A stretch of DNA of 8,212 nucleotides from Candidatus Pelagibacter sp. TMED275 (lineage in GTDB: Bacteria; Pseudomonadota; Alphaproteobacteria; Pelagibacterales; Pelagibacteraceae): contig NHLU01000019.1 in assembly GCA_002169255.1 (NCBI GenBank), forward strand, positions 2,314 to 10,525, written 5' to 3'. A program made the position numbers and the translations under genes. This document shows positions 1-6,834 of this stretch, piece after piece (within the stretch, counting starts at the first letter, position 1; every line of letters begins with the position of its first letter). The notes under the pieces were generated by a model, which was given only the letters and a program-made list of their open reading frames with translations, did not search any database and was not told the origin of the DNA.

Positions 1-1030
1 GGATCAATTTAAAACTTTAAAGTTAAAAGATTGCTTAAAGAAGATTCTAAGGAATCCAAATATTACTGATAAGGAATGGGTATGGAATCAATATGATCAT
101 ACCGTCATGGGAGATACAATCCAGAAACCGGGCGGTGATGCAGGAGTTGTAAGAATACATGGTTCTAAGAAAGCTGTTGCAGCATCTGTGGACTCATCAG
201 CAGTTTATTGCTATGCGCACCCATTAACGGGAGGAAAACAAATTGTATGTGAAAGTTGGAGAAATTTAATTTCAGTAGGTGCTGAACCGATTGCTATAAC
301 TAATTGTTTAAATTTTGGAAACCCAGAGAAAGAAAAAAATATGGGAGAGTTTGTAGAATGTGTACAAGGTATTACTGAAGCTAGTAAATTTCTCAATTTT
401 CCTGTCGTCTCTGGAAATGTTTCTTTTTATAATGAAACAAAAGACAAGGGTATAAAGCCAACTCCCACAATTGGAGGGGTTGGTTTAATTAACAATTATG
501 AAAATATGGTTTCTTTGGATCTTAAAAAAGAAGGGAATGCTATTTTAGTAATTGGCAAAACAGAGGGGCATTTAAATCAAAGCGTCTTTGCAAGAGAAAT
601 ATTTTTAGAAAAAAAAGGACCACCACCTGAAATAAATTTATTTAATGAAAAAAATAATGGTTTAGCAATTCTTAAATTAATTAAAGAAAACTTAGTAGAA
701 AGTTGTCACGATGTATCATTAGGAGGTATCTTGGTAGCTATTAGCAAAATGTGTCTAAAAGGCAATAAAGGAGTAAAAATTAATAAACCAAATTATTTAC
801 TAAATATACATGAATATTTATTTAGTGAGGATCAAGGTCGATACATAATTGAAGTAAATATAAATAATATTAAAAAAGTTATAAGCATATTGTCTGATAA
901 TTCAGTTCATTACGATGAATTAGGATTAATAATCAGAGATAAAATTGAATTTTTTGATAAATCAAATATATCTATTGAAGATTTAAAAAAGAATAACAAA
1001 AAATGGTTAAAAGATTATATGGTAAATTAA
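1..1030 (+). CDS. purL: Phosphoribosylformylglycinamidine synthase, PurL subunit (C-terminal part; 5' end outside window)
   Basis: PurL converts FGAR to FGAM, using ATP and ammonia channelled from PurQ glutamine hydrolysis, in cytosolic de novo purine synthesis. The frame is open from base 2 with no stop, so the gene enters from the left. The internal ATG at 107 is not the start, because conserved PurL sequence (EWVWNQYDHTVMGDTIQKPG) runs across it. About 342 residues are present, against roughly 720-740 for the small PurL form. Fragment residues show family motifs: CLNFGNPE near 102-109, GNVSFYNET at 138-146, a TPTIGGVGL segment near 154, CHDVSLGG at 235-242 and FSEDQGRYI at 274-282. These belong to the second AIRS-like ATP-binding half. 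The fragment ends at a TAA one base before bolA, so the two are probably co-transcribed. I see no truncation other than the window edge. Confidence 0.96.
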   Translation, partial: DQFKTLKLKDCLKKILRNPNITDKEWVWNQYDHTVMGDTIQKPGGDAGVVRIHGSKKAVAASVDSSAVYCYAHPLTGGKQIVCESWRNLISVGAEPIAITNCLNFGNPEKEKNMGEFVECVQGITEASKFLNFPVVSGNVSFYNETKDKGIKPTPTIGGVGLINNYENMVSLDLKKEGNAILVIGKTEGHLNQSVFAREIFLEKKGPPPEINLFNEKNNGLAILKLIKENLVESCHDVSLGGILVAISKMCLKGNKGVKINKPNYLLNIHEYLFSEDQGRYIIEVNINNIKKVISILSDNSVHYDELGLIIRDKIEFFDKSNISIEDLKKNNKKWLKDYMVN

Positions 1031-1031
1031 T

Positions 1032-1277
1032 ATGTCTATGGATCTAAAAGAAATAGAGAATTTAATTAAAGAAGCGTTGCCTGACGCACAGGTTGAAATT
1101 GTTGACTTGGCAGGTGACAAAAATCATTATTCAGCTACAGTCATATCGTCACAATTTTCAGGAAAGACTAAAATTGAACAACATAAAATGGTATACAATT
1201 CACTGAAGGGCAAAATGGGAAATGAACTTCATGCTCTTGCAATTAAAACAAAGGAGATTGATGGACCAGAAAATTAA
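1032..1277 (+). CDS. bolA: BolA family protein (IbaG/BolA2-like)
   Basis: This small cytosolic protein of 81 residues has the compact BolA fold. BolA proteins bind CGFS monothiol glutaredoxins and share a [2Fe-2S] cluster with them, acting in iron-sulfur trafficking and iron or stress signalling. The sequence shows the family core: an N-terminal helix (LKEIENLIKEALPDAQVEI), the NHYSATVIS strand near 31-39, a QHKMVYNSLKG helix near 50-60, and the ELHALAIKT segment with H67 in the position of the invariant C-terminal histidine. The length is typical of alphaproteobacterial BolA-like proteins. The start at 1032 lies one base after the purL stop. Met3 (base 1038) is a possible alternative start, and neither has a clear Shine-Dalgarno sequence. 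The 3' end overlaps grxD by 17 nt, so the partner protein is encoded directly downstream. Whether it acts as a transcription regulator, as in E. coli BolA, cannot be told from sequence. Confidence 0.94.
   Translation: MSMDLKEIENLIKEALPDAQVEIVDLAGDKNHYSATVISSQFSGKTKIEQHKMVYNSLKGKMGNELHALAIKTKEIDGPEN
1251..1256 (+). promoter_or_regulatory. Ribosome binding site of grxD (AAGGAG) inside bolA
   Basis: AAGGAG lies 4 nt before the ATG at 1261 and within the bolA coding sequence. It decides the grxD start: the upstream in-frame ATG at 1222 has no such site and would add 13 residues with no counterpart in the family. It is the only strong Shine-Dalgarno sequence I see before any start in this window. 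Confidence 0.7.
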
Positions 1278-1599
1278 AGACGCAATAACTAATGAAATTG
1301 ATGCTAATGACGTATGTTTGTTTATGAAAGGCACTCCTGATGCTCCTCAATGTGGTTTTTCAATGACAACTTCAAATATTTTAAAGCTTTTAAATGTTAA
1401 GTTTAAAGGTGTGAATGTTTTAGAAAGTCTTGAGATGAGACAGGGTATTAAAGAATTTAGTGAATGGCCAACAATACCACAATTATATATAAAAAAAGAA
1501 TTTGTAGGTGGGTGCGATATAATTCAAGAAATGTATAGTAATGGTGAATTAGTAAAGTTTTTGGAAAGCAAAAATATCCCTTTTGAAAAAAAAAGTTAA
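1261..1599 (+). CDS. grxD: Monothiol glutaredoxin, CGFS type (Grx4/GrxD family)
   Basis: This 112-residue single-domain monothiol glutaredoxin binds and transfers [2Fe-2S] clusters with glutathione as a ligand, usually in complex with BolA proteins. The active-site CGFS lies at residues 31-34, preceded by the FMKGTP segment with the glutathione-contacting lysine. The WPTIPQLYI segment carries the cis-proline loop, and FVGGCDIIQEM is the family's GG-x-D glutathione-binding segment. The length matches E. coli Grx4 (about 115). I start it at 1261 because of the AAGGAG just upstream and the alignment to the family N-terminus. A longer reading from 1222 is possible but unlikely. It overlaps the end of bolA by 17 nt in a different frame, which points to translational coupling. 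Its TAA ends at 1599, directly against the convergent rpsD stop, with no terminator hairpin between them. A run of nine A lies at 1586-1594, five codons from the end. Confidence 0.96.
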   Translation: MDQKIKDAITNEIDANDVCLFMKGTPDAPQCGFSMTTSNILKLLNVKFKGVNVLESLEMRQGIKEFSEWPTIPQLYIKKEFVGGCDIIQEMYSNGELVKFLESKNIPFEKKS

Positions 1600-2217
1600 T
1601 TATCTAGAATAATATTCAATTACCAAATTTGGTTCCATAACTACTGGGTAAGGAACTTCATCAAATTTTGGAGTTCTCACAAATTTAACTTTTTTATTTT
1701 TCTCATCTAGTTGTAAATACTCTGGAACTTCTCTTTCTTTGTTTGCTATAGCTACATCTATAAACTCTAATTTTTTAGATTTTTCATTAATCTCTACTGT
1801 TTCATCTTCTTTCAATTGATAGCTTGAAATATTTACCTTTCTACCATTTACTTTAACATGGCCATGGTTTATTAATTGCCTTGCGGAAAAAATTGTAGTC
1901 GAAAACTTTGATCTATAAACAACAGCATCTAATCTTCTCTCTAAAAGACCAATCAAATTTTCTGCCGTGTCACCCTTTTTCATAATAGCCTTTTTATAAA
2001 TATTTCTAAATTGTCTCTCATTTATATTTCCATAGTAAGATTTTAATTTTTGTTTTGCTTGTAGTTGAATACCATAGTCAGAAGGTTTTGAGTTCTTTGT
2101 TTGGCCGTGTTGGCCTGGTGGGTAAGCTCTAGAATTAAAAGGACTTTTTGGTCTACCCCAAAGATTAACTTTTAATCTTCTATCGACTTTATGTTTAGAG
2201 TTTAATCGTTTTGTCAT
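1600..2217 (-). CDS. rpsD: 30S ribosomal protein S4
   Basis: S4 is a primary 16S rRNA-binding protein that nucleates assembly of the 30S body. In E. coli it also represses translation of its own operon. The 205-residue product is full length and of the alphaproteobacterial type: MTKR start, [10 protein letters not shown] near 21-30, PPGQHGQ near 33-39, [18 protein letters not shown] near 46-63, ERQFRNIY near 67-74, and the S4 RNA-binding domain from about 93 ([29 protein letters not shown]). It ends in the typical [11 protein letters not shown]. It has no cysteine, so the zinc-binding N-terminus of some bacterial S4 proteins is absent. The gene stands apart from the ribosomal alpha operon and has its own strong promoter just upstream. 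No Shine-Dalgarno precedes the ATG. Its stop codon touches that of grxD on the opposite strand. Any feedback site could not lie in the very short predicted leader. Confidence 0.98.
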   Translation of the reverse strand: MTKRLNSKHKVDRRLKVNLWGRPKSPFNSRAYPPGQHGQTKNSKPSDYGIQLQAKQKLKSYYGNINERQFRNIYKKAIMKKGDTAENLIGLLERRLDAVVYRSKFSTTIFSARQLINHGHVKVNGRKVNISSYQLKEDETVEINEKSKKLEFIDVAIANKEREVPEYLQLDEKNKKVKFVRTPKFDEVPYPVVMEPNLVIEYYSR

Positions 2218-2229
2218 TTAGTAGTTGGG

Positions 2230-2257
2230 TTTATAAACATCTTAATAATTATGTCAA
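2230..2257 (-). promoter_or_regulatory. Sigma70-type promoter of rpsD (TTGACA-N16-TATAAA)
   Basis: Reading the - strand, a perfect -35 TTGACA occupies 2257-2252. A 16-nt spacer separates it from the -10 TATAAA at 2235-2230, which matches the consensus at 5 of 6 positions. The TGA inside the -35 is the stop codon of the upstream trmJ gene. Only 12 nt separate the -10 from the rpsD ATG (2217). A start site about seven bases after the -10 would fall near A2222 and give a leader of about 5 nt. The hexamers are seen directly; promoter activity and the transcript start are inferred. Confidence 0.7.
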
Positions 2258-2973
2258 TTAACCTTTTTTTTTAAAAATTGGGCGAATACACTTGATAAAA
2301 TGCGTATTTCCTTTTCTGACAATTCCATTTTATAAAATATTGATCTAAGATTTTCTAACATTATAGGTTTTTTTTCAATAGGTTTAAAAAAATTCATTTT
2401 ATCAAGGTTATCAATTACAAATGTTGCTAATCTATATACATTTTTTTTACTGGCATTGTTTATTTTTTTTGATTTTGAAAAATCCGAAACTTTTGAATTT
2501 AAAATAGATGAAATAATTTGAGCAATAATTATAACGCTATGAGATAAATTTAAAGATTTAAATTTATCATTTGTGGGTATATTAAGAGTATAATTTGCAT
2601 AACTTATCTCCTTATTACTTAACCCAGATGCCTCTGAACCAAATATAAAACCTAATTTCTTATTATAGTTTAATTTTTTTAGATCTGAAATTTGTAAATG
2701 TTTAATATTTTTATTTCTAAATCTTGCTGTTGTAGCTATTAGATAATCAAATTTTTTAACAGCCGGTTCTAAGGTTTTATAAACTTTTGAGTTTTTTATA
2801 ATATCTTTTGCACCTACAGATGTAGCTAAGATTTTATCATTTGGGTATAAAGGCTTTGGGTCAATAATAATCAGTTTATTAAAATTAAAATTTTTAATAG
2901 CTCTAGCTGTTGTCCCAATATTTTCTGATAATTGTGGTTTGTGTAATATAAATGAAATATTATTATTCTTCAT
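2254..2973 (-). CDS. trmJ: TrmJ-like tRNA (cytidine/uridine-32)-2'-O-methyltransferase, SpoU/TrmH family
   Basis: This SAM-dependent SPOUT-fold enzyme probably methylates the 2'-OH of nucleotide 32 in tRNA anticodon loops. All three SpoU motifs are visible: ENIGTTAR at 17-24 with the catalytic-type R24, FGSEASGLSN at 111-120, and SLNLSHSV at 140-147, which forms part of the trefoil-knot SAM site. The C-terminal part is a lysine-rich helical extension, as in TrmJ. Its 239 residues are close to the family length. The spacing of the motifs and the N-terminal PQLSENIG favour TrmJ over TrmH or RlmB, but the exact tRNA target is inferred. The ATG overlaps the stop of the DUF1989 gene by 4 nt (ATGA), indicating co-transcription and coupled translation. 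A run of nine A on the coding strand (2272-2264) encodes part of the terminal LKKK, and the stop codon lies inside the rpsD -35. Confidence 0.88.
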   Translation of the reverse strand: MKNNNISFILHKPQLSENIGTTARAIKNFNFNKLIIIDPKPLYPNDKILATSVGAKDIIKNSKVYKTLEPAVKKFDYLIATTARFRNKNIKHLQISDLKKLNYNKKLGFIFGSEASGLSNKEISYANYTLNIPTNDKFKSLNLSHSVIIIAQIISSILNSKVSDFSKSKKINNASKKNVYRLATFVIDNLDKMNFFKPIEKKPIMLENLRSIFYKMELSEKEIRILSSVFAQFLKKKVN

Positions 2974-3833
2974 TCAACTATACCATGATTATTATTATAA
3001 TTTGAAATATTTGAATTAAATAATTTTTTAATTCCATTTTTATTTTCCCAGATGGATACTTTGAGTGGATAGCAAGTCGCTTGATCACTAGAATGATTTT
3101 TACTACAATCTCCTCCTGGACAGGTAGATAATATACCCAATATATTTGTTTCAGCATAAAATTCTAAATAATCATCTTTTCGTGCAGGACTAGCTTTCAT
3201 AAAATATTGCTTTGTATCTTTTGTAAATCCTGTACACATAAACACATTTAATACATCATGTATTAAATTTTCAGCTTGATGAATATCAATGCCCTTTTCC
3301 GTTATAAGTGCCCTTAATAGATTTGAATGACAACAATAATGGTAACTATTACCGGATAATAATTTTAATGTATATGGATCGCACCTTGTACCAATTACAT
3401 CATGAACTGATGCACCATCATTATCAAAACCATACCAATCTAAACTATCCCATGAAATTGTTGCCAATGATCTTAAATAAGGAAAATTGCTATACATTTT
3501 GTCACCAACAGACAAGTGTGTTCCGTACAAAGCCCTAGTTTTTCCTGAATAAAATTTTTCATTCAAGTTATCAGAATTAAATAAATTAAGATCACCAACT
3601 TGACTTCCTTCTACGCATTCAATTCTAAAAAATTGACCAGCCTTAACTGTAAAGCATTTAGCATCTCTTGGTGGGATGAGAATTTCTTTTATTGAATGAA
3701 TTTTCTTTCTTTCTTCTAATAAAATTTTAAGATTATTATCTTTTTTTTTTTCTACAGGGTAAGATATCACTAAGTCTTTATTTATTCTCTTTAATGCATC
3801 TAATGGTTTTTTAGAAAATTTATTGATTTTCAT
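2970..3833 (-). CDS. DUF1989 / urea carboxylase-associated family protein, function unassigned
   Basis: The 287-residue product carries a full DUF1989 domain from about residue 50 to 260: IPPRDAKCFTVKAGQFFRI, VEGSQVGDLNLFN near 74-86, THLSVGDKMYS near 105-115, HDVIGTRCDPYT at 144-155, CCHSNLLRAL at 167-176, DVLNVFMCTGF at 193-203, FMKASPA at 211-217 and STCPGGDC at 236-243. Conserved His, Cys and Asp residues suggest an enzyme with a metal or thiol active site. Some paired family members, once called urea carboxylase-associated proteins, were shown to be carboxyguanidine deiminases feeding guanidine nitrogen to allophanate hydrolase. Here there is one gene, with no carboxylase or allophanate hydrolase in view, so that function cannot be assigned. 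The first 50 residues are a charged extension with no signal peptide, so the protein is probably cytosolic. Its ATG shares one base with the cimA stop (TAATG), and its own stop overlaps trmJ (ATGA). Confidence 0.88.
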   Translation of the reverse strand: MKINKFSKKPLDALKRINKDLVISYPVEKKKDNNLKILLEERKKIHSIKEILIPPRDAKCFTVKAGQFFRIECVEGSQVGDLNLFNSDNLNEKFYSGKTRALYGTHLSVGDKMYSNFPYLRSLATISWDSLDWYGFDNDGASVHDVIGTRCDPYTLKLLSGNSYHYCCHSNLLRALITEKGIDIHQAENLIHDVLNVFMCTGFTKDTKQYFMKASPARKDDYLEFYAETNILGILSTCPGGDCSKNHSSDQATCYPLKVSIWENKNGIKKLFNSNISNYNNNHGIVE

Positions 3834-5440
3834 TAATCTGAGGTACTGGCTGGAGCTTTATCCTTAAATAGCTTATAATCTAAACTATCAATTAAAGCTT
3901 TAAATGAAGCATCAATAATGTTGGTGGATACACCAATAGTAAACCAATTTAAACCTTTTGAGTCTGTGCTTTCAATTGATACTCTTGTTACAGCCTCTGT
4001 TCCTGTATTTAAAATTCTTACCTTATAGTCTACTAACTTTAAATCTTTTAAATATGATGAATATTTTGCTAACCTATCGACATTATTTCTAATAGCATTA
4101 TCAAGAGCGTTAACTGGACCATTGCCCTCACCTGTGCAAATAATTTTTTCTCCATCTACCTCTAGCTCAGCTTTTGCAGAAGAAATAATCTCGCTTTTAC
4201 TGTTTTTTTTAACAGTAACATCATATTCATTAATGGAAATATACCTTGGTATCTCTGCAATAATTCTTCTAGCTAGTAATTCAAATGATGCATCTGCACC
4301 ATCATAACTATAACCTATAAATTCCCTATCTTTAACCTCTTCTAAAAGTTTTTTTATTTTTGGATCATCTTCCTTAATCACTACACCAATTGTTTTTAGT
4401 CTAGACAATATATTTGATTTACCAGATTGGTCTGAAACAATAATATTTCTATGATTTCCTACATCCTCAGGTTTAATATGCTCATAAGTTTTAGGATCTT
4501 TCTGAACAGCCGACACATGTAAACCTCCTTTATGTGAAAAAGCTGCTGCACCTACATAAGGTAAGTGTTTGTTGGGTTTTCGATTTAAAATTTCATCCAA
4601 TAATCTGGAGCATTGAGTTAAGTTGTTTATATTCTCACTTTTAATATTTGTTTCAAAGGAATTTGAGAAAGTTTCTTTCAAATGAAGTGTTGGAATAATT
4701 GACATTAAATTTGCATTACCACATCTCTCTCCCAATCCATTAATTGTCCCTTGAACCTGTCTAGCACCTGAAAGAATTGCTGCCAATGAATTTGCAACAG
4801 CATTTCCAGTATCATTGTGTGCATGTATTCCCAGATTTTTGCCAGGGATATGCTTTATAACCTCTAAAACTATATCTGACACTTCATTTGGAAGTGTACC
4901 ACCATTTGTATCACAAAGAACAATCCACCTAGCCCCACTATTGTATGCAGCTTTAATACATTTTAAAGCATATTCAGGATTATTTTTATATCCATCAAAG
5001 AAATGTTCAGCATCAAACATAAACTCTATTTTCTTTTCAACAAAGTGTTTTGCGCTTTCAGTTATATTTTCCAAATTTTCTTCATTTGTAATTTCCAAAG
5101 CTACATCAACATGAAAATCCCATGATTTACCGACTAAACACACAGATTTAGTATTACAATTTAAAATTGCTGCAATGCCTGGGTCGTTTTCTGCGCTTCT
5201 TCCAGACTTTTTTGTCATTCCAAAAGCGGTTAAAGTAGAATTTTTTAAATTCAAATTTTGCTGAAAAAACTCAGTGTCTGTTGGATTTGCTCCTGGCCAT
5301 CCACCTTCAATATAATCTACTCCTAATTTATCCAATGCTGAAGCAATTTTAAGTTTATCATCAATTGAGAAATCAACACCTTGTGTCTGTGCACCATCTC
5401 TTAAAGTTGTATCAAATATATATACTTTTTCTTTGGTCAT
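3833..5440 (-). CDS. cimA: (R)-citramalate synthase
   Basis: CimA condenses pyruvate with acetyl-CoA to (R)-citramalate, the entry to 2-oxobutanoate and isoleucine that bypasses threonine deaminase. The 535 residues have the layout of the long CimA family: a catalytic TIM barrel of about residues 1-280, a linker, then a C-terminal LeuA-type regulatory (allosteric/dimer) domain of about 400-525. DTTLRDGAQTQGVDFS at 10-25 is the diagnostic start, with metal-binding D10 and catalytic-type R14. HAHND at 206-210 supplies the metal-ligand histidines H206 and H208. NGLGERCGN lies at 234-242 and FSHKGGLHVSAV at 301-312. The TQG after LRDGAQ favours citramalate synthase over 2-isopropylmalate or homocitrate synthase; substrate choice is inferred from this. 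The ATG overlaps the cysS stop by 4 nt (ATGA) and the TAA shares a base with the next ATG. A weak GGA lies 7 nt before the start. Isoleucine feedback is likely from the family but not visible here. Confidence 0.93.
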   Translation of the reverse strand: MTKEKVYIFDTTLRDGAQTQGVDFSIDDKLKIASALDKLGVDYIEGGWPGANPTDTEFFQQNLNLKNSTLTAFGMTKKSGRSAENDPGIAAILNCNTKSVCLVGKSWDFHVDVALEITNEENLENITESAKHFVEKKIEFMFDAEHFFDGYKNNPEYALKCIKAAYNSGARWIVLCDTNGGTLPNEVSDIVLEVIKHIPGKNLGIHAHNDTGNAVANSLAAILSGARQVQGTINGLGERCGNANLMSIIPTLHLKETFSNSFETNIKSENINNLTQCSRLLDEILNRKPNKHLPYVGAAAFSHKGGLHVSAVQKDPKTYEHIKPEDVGNHRNIIVSDQSGKSNILSRLKTIGVVIKEDDPKIKKLLEEVKDREFIGYSYDGADASFELLARRIIAEIPRYISINEYDVTVKKNSKSEIISSAKAELEVDGEKIICTGEGNGPVNALDNAIRNNVDRLAKYSSYLKDLKLVDYKVRILNTGTEAVTRVSIESTDSKGLNWFTIGVSTNIIDASFKALIDSLDYKLFKDKAPASTSD

Positions 5441-6798
5441 TTAAATTTCCACGACGTTTTACCATCTTTATCCTCAATTAAAATACCTTTATCCGAGAGT
5501 TCATCCCTTATTTTATCAGCTTTTGCAAAATCTTTACTGGATCTAGCGATTTCCCGAGCTTTAATAAAAAATAAAATTTCTTTTTCGGAAATTTTCACCA
5601 AAGATTTTTTAAACTTTTTCCAGTCCTTGGCATCAATATTCAAGAGTCCGATAAATTGACAAGCGGTAGTAAAAACTTCTTTATCACTTTGATTGCCATT
5701 AAAGGCTTTGTCATAAAGTCTATGTAAATTTGCAATATAAGCAGGTGTATTTAAATCGTCATATAATGGTAATAAATCATTTTCAGAAATAAGATTTTGC
5801 GAACTTGTTTTGATATAACATTGGTACCATTTGTTTAATGTTTTCTCACTTTCTTCCAGTAATTTATCACTCCAGTCTAAAGGTTGTTTATAATTAGTTC
5901 CTAATAAAGATAATCTTAAAATCTGTCCATTAATTTTATTTTTAAAATCTTTTATTTTAAGAATGTTACCTTGAGACTTAGACATTTTTTCTTTGGACAT
6001 GGTAATAAAACCATTATGGACCCAATAATTAGCAAAACCATCGGTATTATTAGCGCAAACTGATTGAGCAATTTCGTTTTCATGATGTGGAAAAATTAAA
6101 TCTCTTCCACCACCATGAATATCAAATTTTTCACCTAAATATTTTTTAGACATTACTGAGCACTCTAAATGCCATCCGGGTCTTCCTGGTCCCCAAGGAG
6201 ACTCCCAAGATGGTTCATTTGAAGTTGATGGTTTCCACAAAACAAAATCTTCGTTATTTAATTTGTTTTCTGAAACTTCAACTCGTGAACCTGCAATTAA
6301 TTCATTAATTTTTTTATTTGATAATCTTCCGTAGTCTTTATATTTCTTAATTTCAAAATAAACATGTTTGTTATTTATGTAAGCAAATTTTTTATCAATT
6401 AAGCTTTTTATCATTTCAATCATTGATGATACATTATCAGTTGCTTTTGGTTCATTTGTGGGCTCATCACAATTAAGATATTTACAATCATCATGAAATC
6501 TATTTGTTATATTTTCTGTTAATTCCTTTATAGAAATATTTTTTTCATTTGATGCTTTAATGATTTTGTCGTCAATATCCGTAATGTTTCTTACGTAGGA
6601 AACATTTTTTTTTCCATATTTACATTTTAAAACTCTATATAAGATATCAAATACTACTAGTGGTCTTGCATTACCAATATGAGGATCGTCATATACTGTT
6701 GGTCCACATACATACATTCCAATATTTTTTTTATCGATTGGGACAAATAATTCTTTTTTGTTACCTAAACTATTTGTTAAATAAATATCTTTATTCAT
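5437..6798 (-). CDS. cysS: Cysteinyl-tRNA synthetase
   Basis: This class I aminoacyl-tRNA synthetase charges tRNA-Cys in the cytosol. The 453-residue length is close to E. coli CysRS (461). The signature HIGN lies at 40-43 and KMSKS at 271-275. The zinc ligands that select cysteine are all present as C31 (in YVCGPTVYD), C213 (in HLECSVM), H238 and E242 (in FPHHENE). Other family blocks are NITDIDDKII at 71-80, GRPGWH at 205-210 and FDIHGGGRDL at 225-234. The C-terminal anticodon-recognition helical region includes the AREIARSSKDFAKADKIRDEL stretch. The start at 6798 gives the family N-terminus. It has no Shine-Dalgarno, but a promoter-like pair sits immediately upstream. The stop overlaps cimA by 4 nt, so CysRS and citramalate synthase are probably made from one mRNA. 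Confidence 0.98.
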   Translation of the reverse strand: MNKDIYLTNSLGNKKELFVPIDKKNIGMYVCGPTVYDDPHIGNARPLVVFDILYRVLKCKYGKKNVSYVRNITDIDDKIIKASNEKNISIKELTENITNRFHDDCKYLNCDEPTNEPKATDNVSSMIEMIKSLIDKKFAYINNKHVYFEIKKYKDYGRLSNKKINELIAGSRVEVSENKLNNEDFVLWKPSTSNEPSWESPWGPGRPGWHLECSVMSKKYLGEKFDIHGGGRDLIFPHHENEIAQSVCANNTDGFANYWVHNGFITMSKEKMSKSQGNILKIKDFKNKINGQILRLSLLGTNYKQPLDWSDKLLEESEKTLNKWYQCYIKTSSQNLISENDLLPLYDDLNTPAYIANLHRLYDKAFNGNQSDKEVFTTACQFIGLLNIDAKDWKKFKKSLVKISEKEILFFIKAREIARSSKDFAKADKIRDELSDKGILIEDKDGKTSWKFK

Positions 6799-6807
6799 AT
6801 ATTTAGA

Positions 6808-6834
6808 AATATACCTTAATTATTGATTTGTGAA
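6808..6834 (-). promoter_or_regulatory. Possible cysS promoter (TTCACA-N15-TATATT)
   Basis: On the - strand, TTCACA (6834-6829, 5 of 6 to consensus) and TATATT (6813-6808, 5 of 6) are separated by 15 nt, which is short for sigma70. The -10 ends 9 nt before the cysS ATG, so the transcript would be essentially leaderless. It lies in the 45-nt gap after nadE. In DNA this AT-rich a chance match is quite possible. Confidence 0.35.

Noticed and set aside
107..109. ATG at 107 as the purL start.
   Set aside because: Conserved PurL sequence continues upstream in the same frame to the window edge with no stop.
960..1031. A promoter for bolA in the AT-rich end of purL (TATAT-like strings near 1016-1021).
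   Set aside because: There is no paired -35 at acceptable spacing, and AT-rich coding DNA gives such strings by chance. Co-transcription with purL is simpler.
1222..1260. A longer grxD start at 1222.
   Set aside because: There is no ribosome site, it would add 13 residues not found in the family, and AAGGAG directly precedes 1261.
1622..1633. The perfect 12-base palindrome ACCAAATTTGGT near the rpsD end.
   Set aside because: It sits in conserved S4 codons (EPNLVIE). As RNA it makes only a 4-bp stem, and no U run follows directly. There is no second copy to suggest an operator.
1653..1676. An 8-bp stem (GAACTTCA/TGGAGTTC with one G-T pair, 8-nt loop) followed by T runs, as a possible terminator for grxD transcripts.
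   Set aside because: The T run begins about 13 nt after the stem, too far for an intrinsic terminator. The stem lies inside rpsD codons and may be chance.
3308..3538. A 76-codon open frame on the + strand inside the DUF1989 gene; similar ones lie at 211-396 (-), 4122-4307 (+) and 4815-5114 (+).
   Set aside because: They are antisense shadows of well-conserved genes, with no recognisable domain and no ribosome site.
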